Positions 6,789 to 13,827 of a stretch of DNA of 15,496 nucleotides are shown in pieces. Position numbers and translations under genes: made by a program. This stretch comes from Phycisphaerae bacterium. Its GTDB lineage: Bacteria; Planctomycetota; Phycisphaerae; UBA1845; UTPLA1. Under the pieces are notes generated by a model. It saw nothing but the letters and a program-made list of their open reading frames with translations. It did no database searches and was not told the DNA's origin. Location of the stretch: positions 1 to 15,496 of the forward strand of contig JAFGQA010000006.1 of assembly GCA_016935885.1 (NCBI GenBank), given 5' to 3'. The stretch's first letter is position 1. The number at the start of each line of letters is the position of its first letter.

Positions 6789-6941
6789 ATGGCGTATTCG
6801 CGTCTCATCCCGCCGACCATTGCCGTTGTCGCGTTCGCCGCGGCACTCCTTGGGCCCGAGCACGTGGCCAAGGCGGACATGAACAGTGTTGGAAAGACCG
6901 ATGGCGGGGATATCCAGTTGTTTGTGAATTGCCTGTTGTAA
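6789..6941 (+). CDS. Secreted mini-protein with degenerate dockerin/EF-hand motif
   Basis: A 50-residue ORF begins with ATG preceded by a strong GGAGGAG about 6 nt upstream. Residues 1-29 look like a signal peptide (AVVAFAAALLG, then a likely cut after AKA). The rest reads DMNSVGKTDGGDIQLFVNCLL, which matches the end of planctomycete dockerin-type repeats (DxNxDGxxDxxDIQxFVxxLL). The calcium-loop ligand at loop position 5 is Val instead of Asp. Secreted enzymes with this tail usually have a large catalytic part in between; here there is none. It is either a real small exported protein or what is left after an internal deletion. The methyltransferase gene starts 22 nt later, so they may share a transcript. 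Confidence 0.5.
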   Translation: MAYSRLIPPTIAVVAFAAALLGPEHVAKADMNSVGKTDGGDIQLFVNCLL

Positions 6942-6963
6942 GAAGACTCGAAGGAGCCTTGCG

Positions 6964-8424
6964 GTGAGACCCGTTGTCAGGTTTTTGAGTGATGAGCTGG
7001 TAAAGCACATTGTCGCGGAGGCGAGGACAATCCTCTGCGAGCTGGGCGTGGAAATCCATAACGACGGCATCCTTTCCATGCTCTCGGATCACGGCGCCAA
7101 CGTGGACGCTGGAAAAGGCCGTGTCTTCCTTGTGGACGACATCATCGACAGGGCACTGGCGGCGGCCCCACGATCGTTCAAGCTCTATGACGTACTCGGC
7201 CGCGAGACGCACGATCTGTCAGGGCACAACGTCCATTTCACGCCCGGCTCAGCGGCCATCAACGTGCTCGATCACGACACAAACAAGATCCGCCCGCCGA
7301 CGACGCGAGATTACGTCAAATACGCAAAACTCGTGAGCCGGCTCGACAACATCGCGTCGCAGAGCACCGCGTTTATCCCGGCCGACGTGCATCAGAACAT
7401 CTCCGACAGCTACAGGCTCTTCCTCAGCCTGATGTTCTGCGAGAAGCCGGTGGTCACCGGGGCGTTCACCGTTGACGCCTTCAACGTCATGAAGGACCTT
7501 CAGATCGCGGTGCGTGGGACGAAGGAGGAGCTGAAGGCCAAGCCCCTGGCGATCTTCTCGTGCTGCCCGACCGCGCCGCTTAGGTGGAGCGATGTCACGT
7601 CGCAAAACGTCGTCGATTGCGCGAATCACTCCATCCCGGTGGAGTACATATCGATGCCGCTGTCTGGATTCGTGGCTCCGGTCACATTGGTGGGTACATT
7701 GGTGCAACACACCGCGGAGACCTTGAGCGGCGTCATCATCAGCCAGCTCGCCAACCCGGGCACGCCTGTCCTCTATGGCGGCTCACCGGCCATCTTCGAC
7801 GTCCGCTACGAGACGACGCCGATGGGCGCCGTGGAGACGATGATGATCGACTGCGCCTACAATGAAATCGGCAAACACCTGGGCCTCCCCACGCAGGCGT
7901 ACATCAGCCTCAGCGACGCAAAGCGACTCGACGCCCAGGCCGGTCTCGAAACATCCATGGGCGCGACGCTGGCCGCCCTCGCCGGCATCAACAACATCTC
8001 CGGGCCGGGCATGCTCGACTTCGAAAGCTGCATCAGCCTCGAGAAACTGGTCCTGGACAATGAAATCTGCGGCATGGCCTTGCGCCTGGTCAGGGGGATC
8101 GAGCCGAAGGAGGACTTCCCGGCCCTGCCGAGGTTCGAGGAGCTTCTCAAAGACCAGCACCTGCTGATATCGAAGCACACGCGGCGGTATCTCAAGGAGG
8201 AACACTTCTTCCCGGGGCCCGCGATCGACCGCGCTAACCGATCCCGGTGGCAGGAAGAAGGCGGCCTGACGTTGCGCGAGCGGGCACACGGGGAGGTCGA
8301 AAGGCTCGTCGCAGGTTATGAATCTTCACGGCTGCCTGATGATATCAAGGCAGAGTTGACCAGACTGATGCAAGGCGAGGCCCGCCGATACGGAATGGGC
8401 AGCCTTCCTCACAGCAGCTTATGA
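6964..8424 (+). CDS. MttB-family (trimethylamine/betaine-type) corrinoid methyltransferase
   Basis: The product has 486 residues, typical of the MttB superfamily, which moves a methyl group from a methylated amine to the Co(I) of a partner corrinoid protein. Family-like stretches include the N-terminal helix ending ILCELGVEIHND (24-35), GSAAINVLD, the repeated TIM-barrel strands (PVVTGAFTVDAF, PVEYISMPLSGFVAPVTLVGTLVQHTAE) and GTPVLYGGSPAIFDVR. There is no in-frame TAG, so this is the non-pyrrolysine branch. Characterised members of that branch use glycine betaine, proline betaine, carnitine or gamma-butyrobetaine; the substrate here cannot be told from sequence alone. The GTG start at 6964 has GGAG 7 nt upstream. 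The stop overlaps the next start (ATGA), so translation is probably coupled. Confidence 0.9.
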   Translation: MRPVVRFLSDELVKHIVAEARTILCELGVEIHNDGILSMLSDHGANVDAGKGRVFLVDDIIDRALAAAPRSFKLYDVLGRETHDLSGHNVHFTPGSAAINVLDHDTNKIRPPTTRDYVKYAKLVSRLDNIASQSTAFIPADVHQNISDSYRLFLSLMFCEKPVVTGAFTVDAFNVMKDLQIAVRGTKEELKAKPLAIFSCCPTAPLRWSDVTSQNVVDCANHSIPVEYISMPLSGFVAPVTLVGTLVQHTAETLSGVIISQLANPGTPVLYGGSPAIFDVRYETTPMGAVETMMIDCAYNEIGKHLGLPTQAYISLSDAKRLDAQAGLETSMGATLAALAGINNISGPGMLDFESCISLEKLVLDNEICGMALRLVRGIEPKEDFPALPRFEELLKDQHLLISKHTRRYLKEEHFFPGPAIDRANRSRWQEEGGLTLRERAHGEVERLVAGYESSRLPDDIKAELTRLMQGEARRYGMGSLPHSSL

Positions 8425-9116
8425 CCGAGATCATCACGCTCAGCGCCGATGAGGTTGTGCCCGACAGGGAGGCCGTTTTTCTGTCGCAGGGCATTCCCGC
8501 TGGGGCTGTTGTGCGGGAGGAGACCCTCGCGGTTTATGCCGCGGCGATCGATCGTTTCTCGGAGGTTGCTGCGCCCATAGGCCTCCTGCTGGAGGTATCC
8601 AAGCGGGACTTCGAGGTGGTTTTCCACGGCGAAGGACGGAACGAGCCGAGGACGCCCGTCGGGGATATCTTCCGCCATGCGGACCATCTGGCTCTTTTCG
8701 CGGCTACCCTCGGCGGACGAATCAGCCGGGAGATCGAGGATCGCTTTGCGACGAATTACTTTGCCCTGGGGGCCGTGTTGGACGCGGTGGCCTCGGTGGC
8801 GGCCGACGGACTGGCCAAGATGGCCGAACGGCGTTTTCTCGACATGCTCTTGGCGGCAGGACGAGCTACGCTTGCCACAACGGCGTTATGCTATAGTCCG
8901 GGTTATTGCGGATGGCACATGAGTGGCCAGAAGAAGCTTTTTGAGTTCCTGCGGCCGGAGCAAATCGGCATCACACTCCGAGACAGCTTCCTGATGGACC
9001 CGTTAAAATCCGTCTCAGGCGTCGTGATCGCCGGCGACAAGCGTCTTCACCGCTTCTCGGCTTCCTACCCGTTTTGCGACCGGTGCAAAACGCACGGTTG
9101 CCGTGACCGGTCTTGA
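8421..9116 (+). CDS. MetH activation-domain-like protein (corrinoid reactivation)
   Basis: The 231-residue product matches the vitamin-B12-dependent methionine synthase activation domain, which uses AdoMet and an electron donor to rescue oxidised cob(II)alamin. Evidence is the block YSPGYCGW (158-165), followed by SGQKKLFEFL and by SFLMDPLKSVSGVV (189-202), equivalent to the AdoMet-binding GY motif and the VSG motif of MetH. The Arg that precedes this motif in E. coli MetH (RxxxGY) is Cys157 here. The last residues carry three cysteines, C219, C222 and C227 (CxxCxxxxC), not part of the E. coli domain. It overlaps the methyltransferase gene by 4 nt and would serve as reactivase for the corrinoid protein encoded 257 nt downstream. 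A RamA-type ferredoxin-ATP reactivase is not present. Confidence 0.85.
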   Translation: MTEIITLSADEVVPDREAVFLSQGIPAGAVVREETLAVYAAAIDRFSEVAAPIGLLLEVSKRDFEVVFHGEGRNEPRTPVGDIFRHADHLALFAATLGGRISREIEDRFATNYFALGAVLDAVASVAADGLAKMAERRFLDMLLAAGRATLATTALCYSPGYCGWHMSGQKKLFEFLRPEQIGITLRDSFLMDPLKSVSGVVIAGDKRLHRFSASYPFCDRCKTHGCRDRS

Positions 9117-9206
9117 GAACCAGTGCCGCGCACAGGGCTCGCCGCGATCGGTCTCGACGACCAACGGCGCCCCGGACAGGGCTTGCCGGGTCCGTGACGT
9201 TTAGGC

Positions 9207-9295
9207 GGGTGCCACTGGCAGCTCGCCTGCCAGTGTGTATGCCCCATGCGCCCACCGGAGAGACCGCACGGGCGGACAAGCCGCCCGTGGCACCC
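9207..9295. repeat. Double-hairpin palindromic repeat inside the methyl-transfer operon
   Basis: Perfect 9-bp terminal inverted repeats, GGGTGCCAC (9207-9215) and GTGGCACCC (9287-9295), enclose two 8-bp hairpins, ACTGGCAG/CTGCCAGT (9214-9221/9227-9234) and ACGGGCGG/CCGCCCGT (9268-9275/9281-9288). The design matches the element at 316-447, with different sequence. It fills the gap between the reactivase and corrinoid genes and could reduce read-through or stabilise a processed mRNA end. Confidence 0.65.
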
Positions 9296-9373
9296 AGAAT
9301 CGAATGCCGCCGAAAGTGTCAGGGACCCGGGCTTGCCGTTTGGCGGACCGTAACGTAAGGAGAGTCAATCGAC

Positions 9374-10030
9374 ATGGATATACTGGCACAGATTTCGGAA
9401 AACCTGCAGCGCGGTGATGACGAGAAGGTCTCGGACCTCACCCGGCAGGCGATCGAACAGGGCATTCCGCCCAAACGGATATTGGATGCCGGCCTCATCG
9501 CCGGCATGGATGTGGTCGGTGGGCAGTTCAAGGCGCATGAAATCTTCCTGCCCGACGTGCTGATGGCGGCCAAGGCCATGTATGCCGGCATGGACCATCT
9601 CAAACCGCTCCTCATCAAGGAGGGCGTGCCGTCTTTGGGCAAGGTGGTCCTCGGCTCGGTTCAAGGTGACTTGCACGACATCGGCAAGAACCTCGTCGGC
9701 ATCATGCTCAAGGGGGCGGGCTTTGACGTCATCGACCTTGGAAACGACGTCGCCCCCGAGCGATTCGTGGAGACGGCAAAGTCGGAGAACGCCCGCGTCA
9801 TCGGCATGTCCGCACTGCTGACCACGACCATGCCCGCGATGAAGACCGTGATAGGCCTTGTCAAGGAGCAAGGCCTCGCCGGCAAGATCAAGACCGCGGT
9901 GGGTGGTGCGCCCGTGTCGCGGGAGTATGCCCGCGAGATCGGGGCGGATGCGTACGCTTTCGATGCCGCCAACGCGGTGGATTGCATGAAGGAACTGATC
10001 GGCGAGGATCGACATGAGGCCATTCCTTGA
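9374..10030 (+). CDS. Corrinoid protein (methyl carrier, MttC/MtgC type)
   Basis: This is a 218-residue methyl-carrier protein. Residues 1-85 are the helical cap domain (B12-binding-2 type) and 88-210 the Rossmann-like cobalamin-binding domain. The cobalt-ligating motif is GDLHDIGKN with His101 as lower axial ligand. SALLTTTM (about 146-153) and GGAPVS (about 177-182) are the other nucleotide-tail contacts of the family. It should accept a methyl group from the MttB-type enzyme and pass it on, here most simply to the homocysteine methyltransferase whose gene overlaps its end by 17 nt. AAGGAGAG stands about 10 nt before the ATG. The cofactor form would be base-off, His-on, as in methionine synthase. 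Confidence 0.95.
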   Translation: MDILAQISENLQRGDDEKVSDLTRQAIEQGIPPKRILDAGLIAGMDVVGGQFKAHEIFLPDVLMAAKAMYAGMDHLKPLLIKEGVPSLGKVVLGSVQGDLHDIGKNLVGIMLKGAGFDVIDLGNDVAPERFVETAKSENARVIGMSALLTTTMPAMKTVIGLVKEQGLAGKIKTAVGGAPVSREYAREIGADAYAFDAANAVDCMKELIGEDRHEAIP

Positions 10031-10919
10031 ACGGCTCGAGGCCGGAGACACGCTGGTCTGCGACGGCGCGATGGGCACGATGCTTTTGCAGCGGGACCTC
10101 AAACAGGGAGAATGCCCCGAAGCAGTGAATCTGACGCGCCCGGAGGTCCTGGAGGAGATTGCCCGCTCGTACTTCGATGCCGGGGCGGACATCATCGAGA
10201 CCAACACATTTGGCGCGTCTCCTTTGAAGCTAGCCCAGTACGGCCTCGACGCCAAGGTGGACGAAATCAACCGCGGCGCGGTCCACGCCATTCGCCGTGT
10301 CGTCGAGGATCGGGCATACGTGGCCGCATCCTGCGGGCCCACCGGCAGGCTGTTGAAGCCGTACGGAGACACCGAGCCTGAGGATGTGTACAACAGCTTT
10401 GCCAGACAAATCGAGTGCTTGATCGGCGCAGGCGTTGATGTGATATGCGTCGAGACCATGATCGACCTGGCGGAAGCGAGCTTGCTCATCAAGGCGGCAA
10501 AGGACGTCTCTCCGGCGACGCCGGTGACGGCGACCATGACATTCGACCCCACGCCGAGAGGCTTCTACACCATCATGGGCGTGAACATAGAGAAGGCTGC
10601 ATCGGGGCTTCGGGAGGCAGGGGCGGACGTGGTCGGCTCGAATTGCGGCAACGGCATCGAGAACATGGTGAAGATCGCCGCCGAGTTCCGCAGGTGCAGC
10701 GACCTCCCCATCATCATCCAATCCAATGCGGGTCTCCCACAAACGAAGGGCGGCGTGACGGTATACCCCGAGACGCCCGATTTCATGGCCGACAAGGCGA
10801 GGGCACTGGTCGCCGCCGGCGTGTCCATCATCGGCGGCTGCTGCGGGACCACGCCGGACCACATCCGAGCCATACGTAAGATGGTCGATTCCTCAACGAG
10901 CCGGCGGGGCACATCGTAA
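10014..10919 (+). CDS. Homocysteine S-methyltransferase (stand-alone MetH N-domain type)
   Basis: The 301-residue zinc-dependent TIM-barrel enzyme equals the first module of cobalamin methionine synthase. The N-terminal DGAMGTMLL (17-25) and ETNTFGAS (62-69) are family signatures. The zinc ligands are Cys211 in SNCGNG and the Cys276-Cys277 pair in GGCCGTTP. No folate-binding, cobalamin-binding or activation module follows; those roles are on separate genes, with the folate module missing. The start overlaps the corrinoid gene by 17 nt, in another frame, with GAGGATC upstream as a ribosome site, so the two proteins are made together. Expected reaction: methyl-corrinoid protein plus homocysteine to methionine. 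Mu/BHMT-type folate-free methylation without corrinoid is possible but less likely given the context. Confidence 0.92.
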   Translation: MRPFLERLEAGDTLVCDGAMGTMLLQRDLKQGECPEAVNLTRPEVLEEIARSYFDAGADIIETNTFGASPLKLAQYGLDAKVDEINRGAVHAIRRVVEDRAYVAASCGPTGRLLKPYGDTEPEDVYNSFARQIECLIGAGVDVICVETMIDLAEASLLIKAAKDVSPATPVTATMTFDPTPRGFYTIMGVNIEKAASGLREAGADVVGSNCGNGIENMVKIAAEFRRCSDLPIIIQSNAGLPQTKGGVTVYPETPDFMADKARALVAAGVSIIGGCCGTTPDHIRAIRKMVDSSTSRRGTS

Positions 10920-11157
10920 GCACGAAACCCCGCATGCCACCAGCGAGGATGCCACTGACGGCTGGATTGCGGTTTGCAGCAGGAGAAAAGTGCAATTGCC
11001 CGCAAATGCCCGCAAACTCCTGGGTGTCGTCATCGAGCCGCGCAACGCCCCTGTCGGCCGGTCGCCATCTTGAAGGACGCGACATCGGCCGGCGATCCGC
11101 CACTCTCGCCAACGTATACTCTTGCTCATTGCTCCGTAAGCCGGGGGGCGATGTCGG
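10920..11157. other. Gene-free interval after the homocysteine methyltransferase
   Basis: No supported ORF. A short tandem TGCCCGCAAA repeat is found near 10997-11017 and an isolated TATACT at 11115-11120 lacks a partner -35 box. With the cloverleaf repeat to its right, it makes a gene-free gap of 418 bp between convergent genes. Confidence 0.5.
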
Positions 11158-11329
11158 GTGGTCGGGTGGCATGCTTTCACGCGAAACTGGGTGGCATGCT
11201 TTCACGCGACGGAGTCGCGGGCAAGCATGTTTTGTTTGAGAGGAAACATGCCTACCCGGGCTGCGCCCGTGAGGGCATGGCACCCGGCTGCGCCCGTGAA
11301 GGCATGGCACCCGGCATGGCACCCGGCGA
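11158..11329. repeat. Cloverleaf repeat, copy 1, with duplicated arms
   Basis: The 97-bp core (11189-11285) begins GGGTGGCATGCTTTCACG and ends with its imperfect inverted partner, CGTGAGGGCATGGCACCC. Within it, CGCGAC/GTCGCG, GGGCAAGCATG/CATGCCTACCC and CGGGC/GCCCG can form three hairpins, giving a four-armed fold. A second left arm is repeated 25 bp upstream (11164) and the right arm is repeated downstream (11286-11312), followed by a third GGCATGGCACCC. GTGGTC (11158-11163) precedes the element as in the other copies. It lies between two convergent genes. Confidence 0.75.
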
Positions 11330-11337
11330 GTAGCCGC

Positions 11338-11751
11338 TCACTCGCAAGAGGCTGTTGCCTGCAGGTCCTGCTGAATCGTTCCGCCGAAGCCGACCAGCGC
11401 GCCTAGGCTGGCACCGTCGAAGGTGGTCTCTATAGCGTCGTTGCCGCACTCGGCGTAGTGGAGGGGACGAACCGTGGCCCCAAGCCGGTGCCACGAGAAT
11501 AAGTTGCCGGGCGAGACCGTGAGTGTGTACTCGCAGTGCCCGGTCGTTATGTCGCCTTGGGCTTGGGTCGTCACGCTGCCCGTCGGCACGCCATCGATGG
11601 TCTTTTCGACGCGCACGGTGATGTCGCTGCAAGAGCAGTCGTCGTTGAGCGTCAAGCCGGCGGGCATCAACAGGGAGCCGCTGACCACATAGTCACCGGT
11701 ACAGCCGGCTGACAACGCCACCAGGCAGCAGAGTTGTGCTCGTAGACGCAT
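11338..11751 (-). CDS. Small cysteine-containing lipoprotein of unknown function
   Basis: The product has 137 residues from the ATG at 11749-11751, chosen because GGGAGGA lies 8-9 nt upstream and a signal peptide follows; the frame is open 21 codons further up without such support. The lipobox is SAGC, with Cys17 lipidated. The mature part is a probable beta domain: GSLLMPAGLTLNDDCSCSDITVRVE, then strands and a C-terminal GGTIQQDL. Its remaining cysteines (a CSC pair, one before EYTL, one in AECGND, one near the end) may form disulfides, which fits an exported protein. I do not recognise the family. Both sides are bordered by cloverleaf repeats. Confidence 0.75.
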   Translation of the reverse strand: MRLRAQLCCLVALSAGCTGDYVVSGSLLMPAGLTLNDDCSCSDITVRVEKTIDGVPTGSVTTQAQGDITTGHCEYTLTVSPGNLFSWHRLGATVRPLHYAECGNDAIETTFDGASLGALVGFGGTIQQDLQATASCE

Positions 11752-11927
11752 GATGCTTGTCCTCCCGTGAAGAAAGATGGTGATCCGTGCCGCAGCCACG
11801 AGCCCTCTGGCCAAGCTGTTGGAAGCCGCGTGGGAATCATGGCAACAATCTCATTCATCGCACCACCTATATCATGGTGCCGTAGCGGAGGCAATCGTCT
11901 ATCCCAGAACCTATCCCAAAACCTCCT
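11752..11927. other. Upstream region of the Cys-containing lipoprotein gene
   Basis: Before repeat copy 2 there are about 175 bp without a supported ORF. It should hold the promoter of the minus-strand lipoprotein gene, but no clear pair of boxes is visible. CACCACC...GGTG near 11862-11880 forms only a weak stem. Confidence 0.35.
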
Positions 11928-12053
11928 GTGGTCGGCATGCTTTCACGCGACATTGGGTGGCATGCTTTCACGCGACGGAGTCGCGGGTAAGCATGTTGAT
12001 ATCAAGAAAGACATGCCTACCCGGGCTGCGCCCGTGAAGGCATGGCACCCGGC
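11928..12053. repeat. Cloverleaf repeat, copy 2
   Basis: The 96-bp core (11955-12050) is nearly identical to the other copies except for 17-18 nt in the loop of the middle hairpin. A partial second left arm (11934-11950) precedes it, and GTGGTC at 11928-11933 is the shared left flank. The right end abuts the first codons of the remnant membrane-protein frame. Confidence 0.75.
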
Positions 12054-12054
12054 G

Positions 12055-12279
12055 ATCGTTCTGGTGGTTTACAACGCGTTCCGAGCCGTCCTGACGTTGC
12101 AGGTCAGTGCCCTGCGCGACGCGGAGGAACGCTCACAGGTGACGCCGGCCTTGGAATCGTACTGGCCGCTGTTCCGATACCACCGAATCGCCAAGACTCT
12201 GATGTGGATTGCCATCGGGTCCGCGCTGTTTCATACCGGCTACTGGGCGTGGACGACGACGGTGTGGGTGGCTGTGTAG
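12055..12279 (+). pseudogene. 3' remnant of a membrane-protein gene
   Basis: The frame from 12055 to the stop at 12277-12279 gives about 74 residues with natural composition: IVLVVYNAFRAVLTLQ, a charged stretch DAEERSQVTPALESYWPLFRYHRIAK, then a membrane helix TLMWIAIGSALFHTGYWAW. Upstream, the same frame reads only through the repeat. A GTG at 12064-12066 could start translation, but no ribosome binding site is visible. The simplest reading is that the 5' part of the gene was lost or displaced where the repeat sits. A genuine short membrane protein is possible. Confidence 0.45.
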
Positions 12280-12307
12280 CCGCTTTCGCTCAATAGCGCC
12301 ATCGGCA

Positions 12308-12433
12308 GGGACGAGCTTCCTATCTCGTCCCCACTCTCGGCAGGATCCCTATCCTGCGTTGGTGCCCCGTTCTTTGCGTAGCAAAGGGTGAGGGATCACT
12401 CTCCCGCACAATCGAGGGATTCCACACCCTTTC
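12308..12433. repeat. Row of four hairpins
   Basis: Four perfect stems follow in sequence: GGGACGAG/CTCGTCCC (12308-12315/12324-12331), GCAGGAT/ATCCTGC (12340-12346/12351-12357), CTTTGC/GCAAAG (12372-12377/12381-12386) and AAAGGGTG/CACCCTTT (12383-12390/12425-12432). The third and fourth overlap and compete. The loops of the first two are pyrimidine-rich (CTTCCTAT, CCCT). Confidence 0.5.
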
Positions 12434-12514
12434 TCTCAGAAAGGACGTGGCACGCACGCCCACATGCCGGTTGCCCTCAGGATCAGAGTCTATCGCGTCT
12501 TGGAGCGTATCACC

Positions 12515-12535
12515 AGATGGGCAGGATTGCCCGTC
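12515..12535 (+). repeat. REP-like hairpin, second copy
   Basis: AGATGGGCAGGATTGCCC is identical over 18 nt to the minus-strand hairpin at 4250-4267 and has the same GGAT loop; the 8-bp stem here has one G-T wobble. No transposase lies nearby, as expected for a dispersed REP unit. Confidence 0.5.
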
Positions 12536-12692
12536 GTACGCCGTCTCCGTAACGTCAAGTGCGGCCTGACGGACGGGATTCTCTGAACAGCCATGACGGA
12601 GCGCTGGTCTTGGAGGCGAGGCGTACGCGGGCCATAATGGTCTTGACGAGCCAAGTGAGGCTGGCGGACGAGGACTCGGTGGAGCAGCCGTG

Positions 12693-13718
12693 ATGGACGA
12701 GGTCAAGTGGCTCCTGGAAGACGACGCGCCCGGCGTAGCGTATGTGGCAGGCCATCGGCTGCTCGGCGAGGATCCCGCCTCGCGCAAGATGAAGTCGCTC
12801 CGCAGGCGGTGCAACGAGTATCCACCTGTCGCCCGCATGCTGGACCGCCTCGATGAAGCTCTTGCCGCCGGCAACTACAAGAAGTACGAGGGGGCTTATT
12901 GGACGCTGATTTTTCTCGCGGAGATGCAGGCCGACGGCCGGGACAAGCGGACCTGCAAGCTGGCTGATCACGTTCTGAGCACTCAGTTGCCCAACGGCGG
13001 GTTCAGCGCCTCGGGTAAGCCGCGGTACGAGATCGTCTGCCTGACCGCGAACCTCCTCCGGTCCCTGGTGCATTTCGGATATGGCGAGGACGAGCGTGTC
13101 GTCCGCGGTTACAGGCGTTTGATCGAGCGCATCGTCCCCCACGGTGGCGTGCCCTGCGCGGTGATGGACTACACCCTGCACGCCTCGTGCAAGATGACCC
13201 TGCCGCAGACGCTGCGCTGCCTGGCCGTTGCTCCACCTAGCGTGCCCAAGAGATCGCTCAAGAAGGCCCGCGATCTTTTGGTCGATCAGCTTCTTGCCGT
13301 CCGCGTCTATCGCTACGTCCGACCCGATGCCAAGGCGTACTACGTCGCGTTGGACAAGCGGCCCAAAGGCATGAAGGTACGCGATTTCAAGGCCCGGTGG
13401 CTGGCCGAGCACAAAGTGTCGGACGAAGACTTGTTGCCCAAGCCTGGGTGGTTGCGGTTCGGATTCCCCCGCCACTACAACCCGGACCTGCTGGAAGCGA
13501 TGCTCGCGCTGGCAGAGCTGGGCGTCAAGCACACGCCGGTTCTTGACGATGCCCTGGACCACATCGAGACGAAACGTGGCAAGGACGGGCGCTGGAAACT
13601 GGCCGATTCGCTCAACGGCAAGATGCTGGCCGACATCGAGCGAAAGGGGAAGCCCTCTAAGTGGATCACGTTGCGGGCCCTGGTCGTGCTCAATCATTAT
13701 GGCCGCATTGATGTGTAA
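12693..13718 (+). CDS. Terpenoid-cyclase-like alpha/alpha-toroid protein of unknown function
   Basis: The product has 341 residues from the ATG at 12693, with GGAG 8 nt upstream; the GTG at 12690 is an equal-frame alternative. The sequence is all-helical, with repeated inner/outer helix pairs and glycine turns: GAYWTLIFLAEMQADGRD, LSTQLPNGGFSASG, then YNPDLLEAMLALAELG and DGRWKLADSLNGKML, ending KGKPSKWITLRALVVLNHYG. This pattern is that of the prenyltransferase/squalene-cyclase toroid superfamily. I see no DXDD cyclase motif, so hopene cyclase activity is unlikely. Several Cys residues lie in the central part (VPCAVMDYTLHASCK). No signal peptide. It stands alone, without a neighbour on its strand to suggest a pathway. 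Confidence 0.8.
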   Translation: MDEVKWLLEDDAPGVAYVAGHRLLGEDPASRKMKSLRRRCNEYPPVARMLDRLDEALAAGNYKKYEGAYWTLIFLAEMQADGRDKRTCKLADHVLSTQLPNGGFSASGKPRYEIVCLTANLLRSLVHFGYGEDERVVRGYRRLIERIVPHGGVPCAVMDYTLHASCKMTLPQTLRCLAVAPPSVPKRSLKKARDLLVDQLLAVRVYRYVRPDAKAYYVALDKRPKGMKVRDFKARWLAEHKVSDEDLLPKPGWLRFGFPRHYNPDLLEAMLALAELGVKHTPVLDDALDHIETKRGKDGRWKLADSLNGKMLADIERKGKPSKWITLRALVVLNHYGRIDV

Positions 13719-13827
13719 CGGACGATGCGGCCCGTCGTTGCGGAGACCACCTGGCCTCTGTGTCGTGGCAGATTGACGTGATGCTGCCCAAGCCTGGTCT
13801 GCTGGAATGTCGGATCGACGCGGGCGT

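Larger units (their letters stand above)
12280..12692. other. Hairpin-dense gene-free interval
   Basis: About 410 bp without a supported ORF, running up to the toroid-protein gene. It holds a row of four hairpins (12308-12433) and a REP-like hairpin (12515-12535). No convincing promoter was found. Confidence 0.5.

Noticed and set aside
6964..8424. Pyrrolysine-containing trimethylamine methyltransferase
   Set aside because: The frame has no internal TAG and no pyl genes are nearby, so this is a non-pyrrolysine member.
9365..10552. Minus-strand ORF of 395 codons
   Set aside because: It lies opposite the corrinoid and homocysteine methyltransferase genes, both firmly identified; an effect of GC-rich codon use.
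11767..12054. Coding sequence running through cloverleaf copy 2 into the membrane-protein remnant
   Set aside because: The part before the remnant translates a non-coding repeat and has no domain or composition of a real protein.
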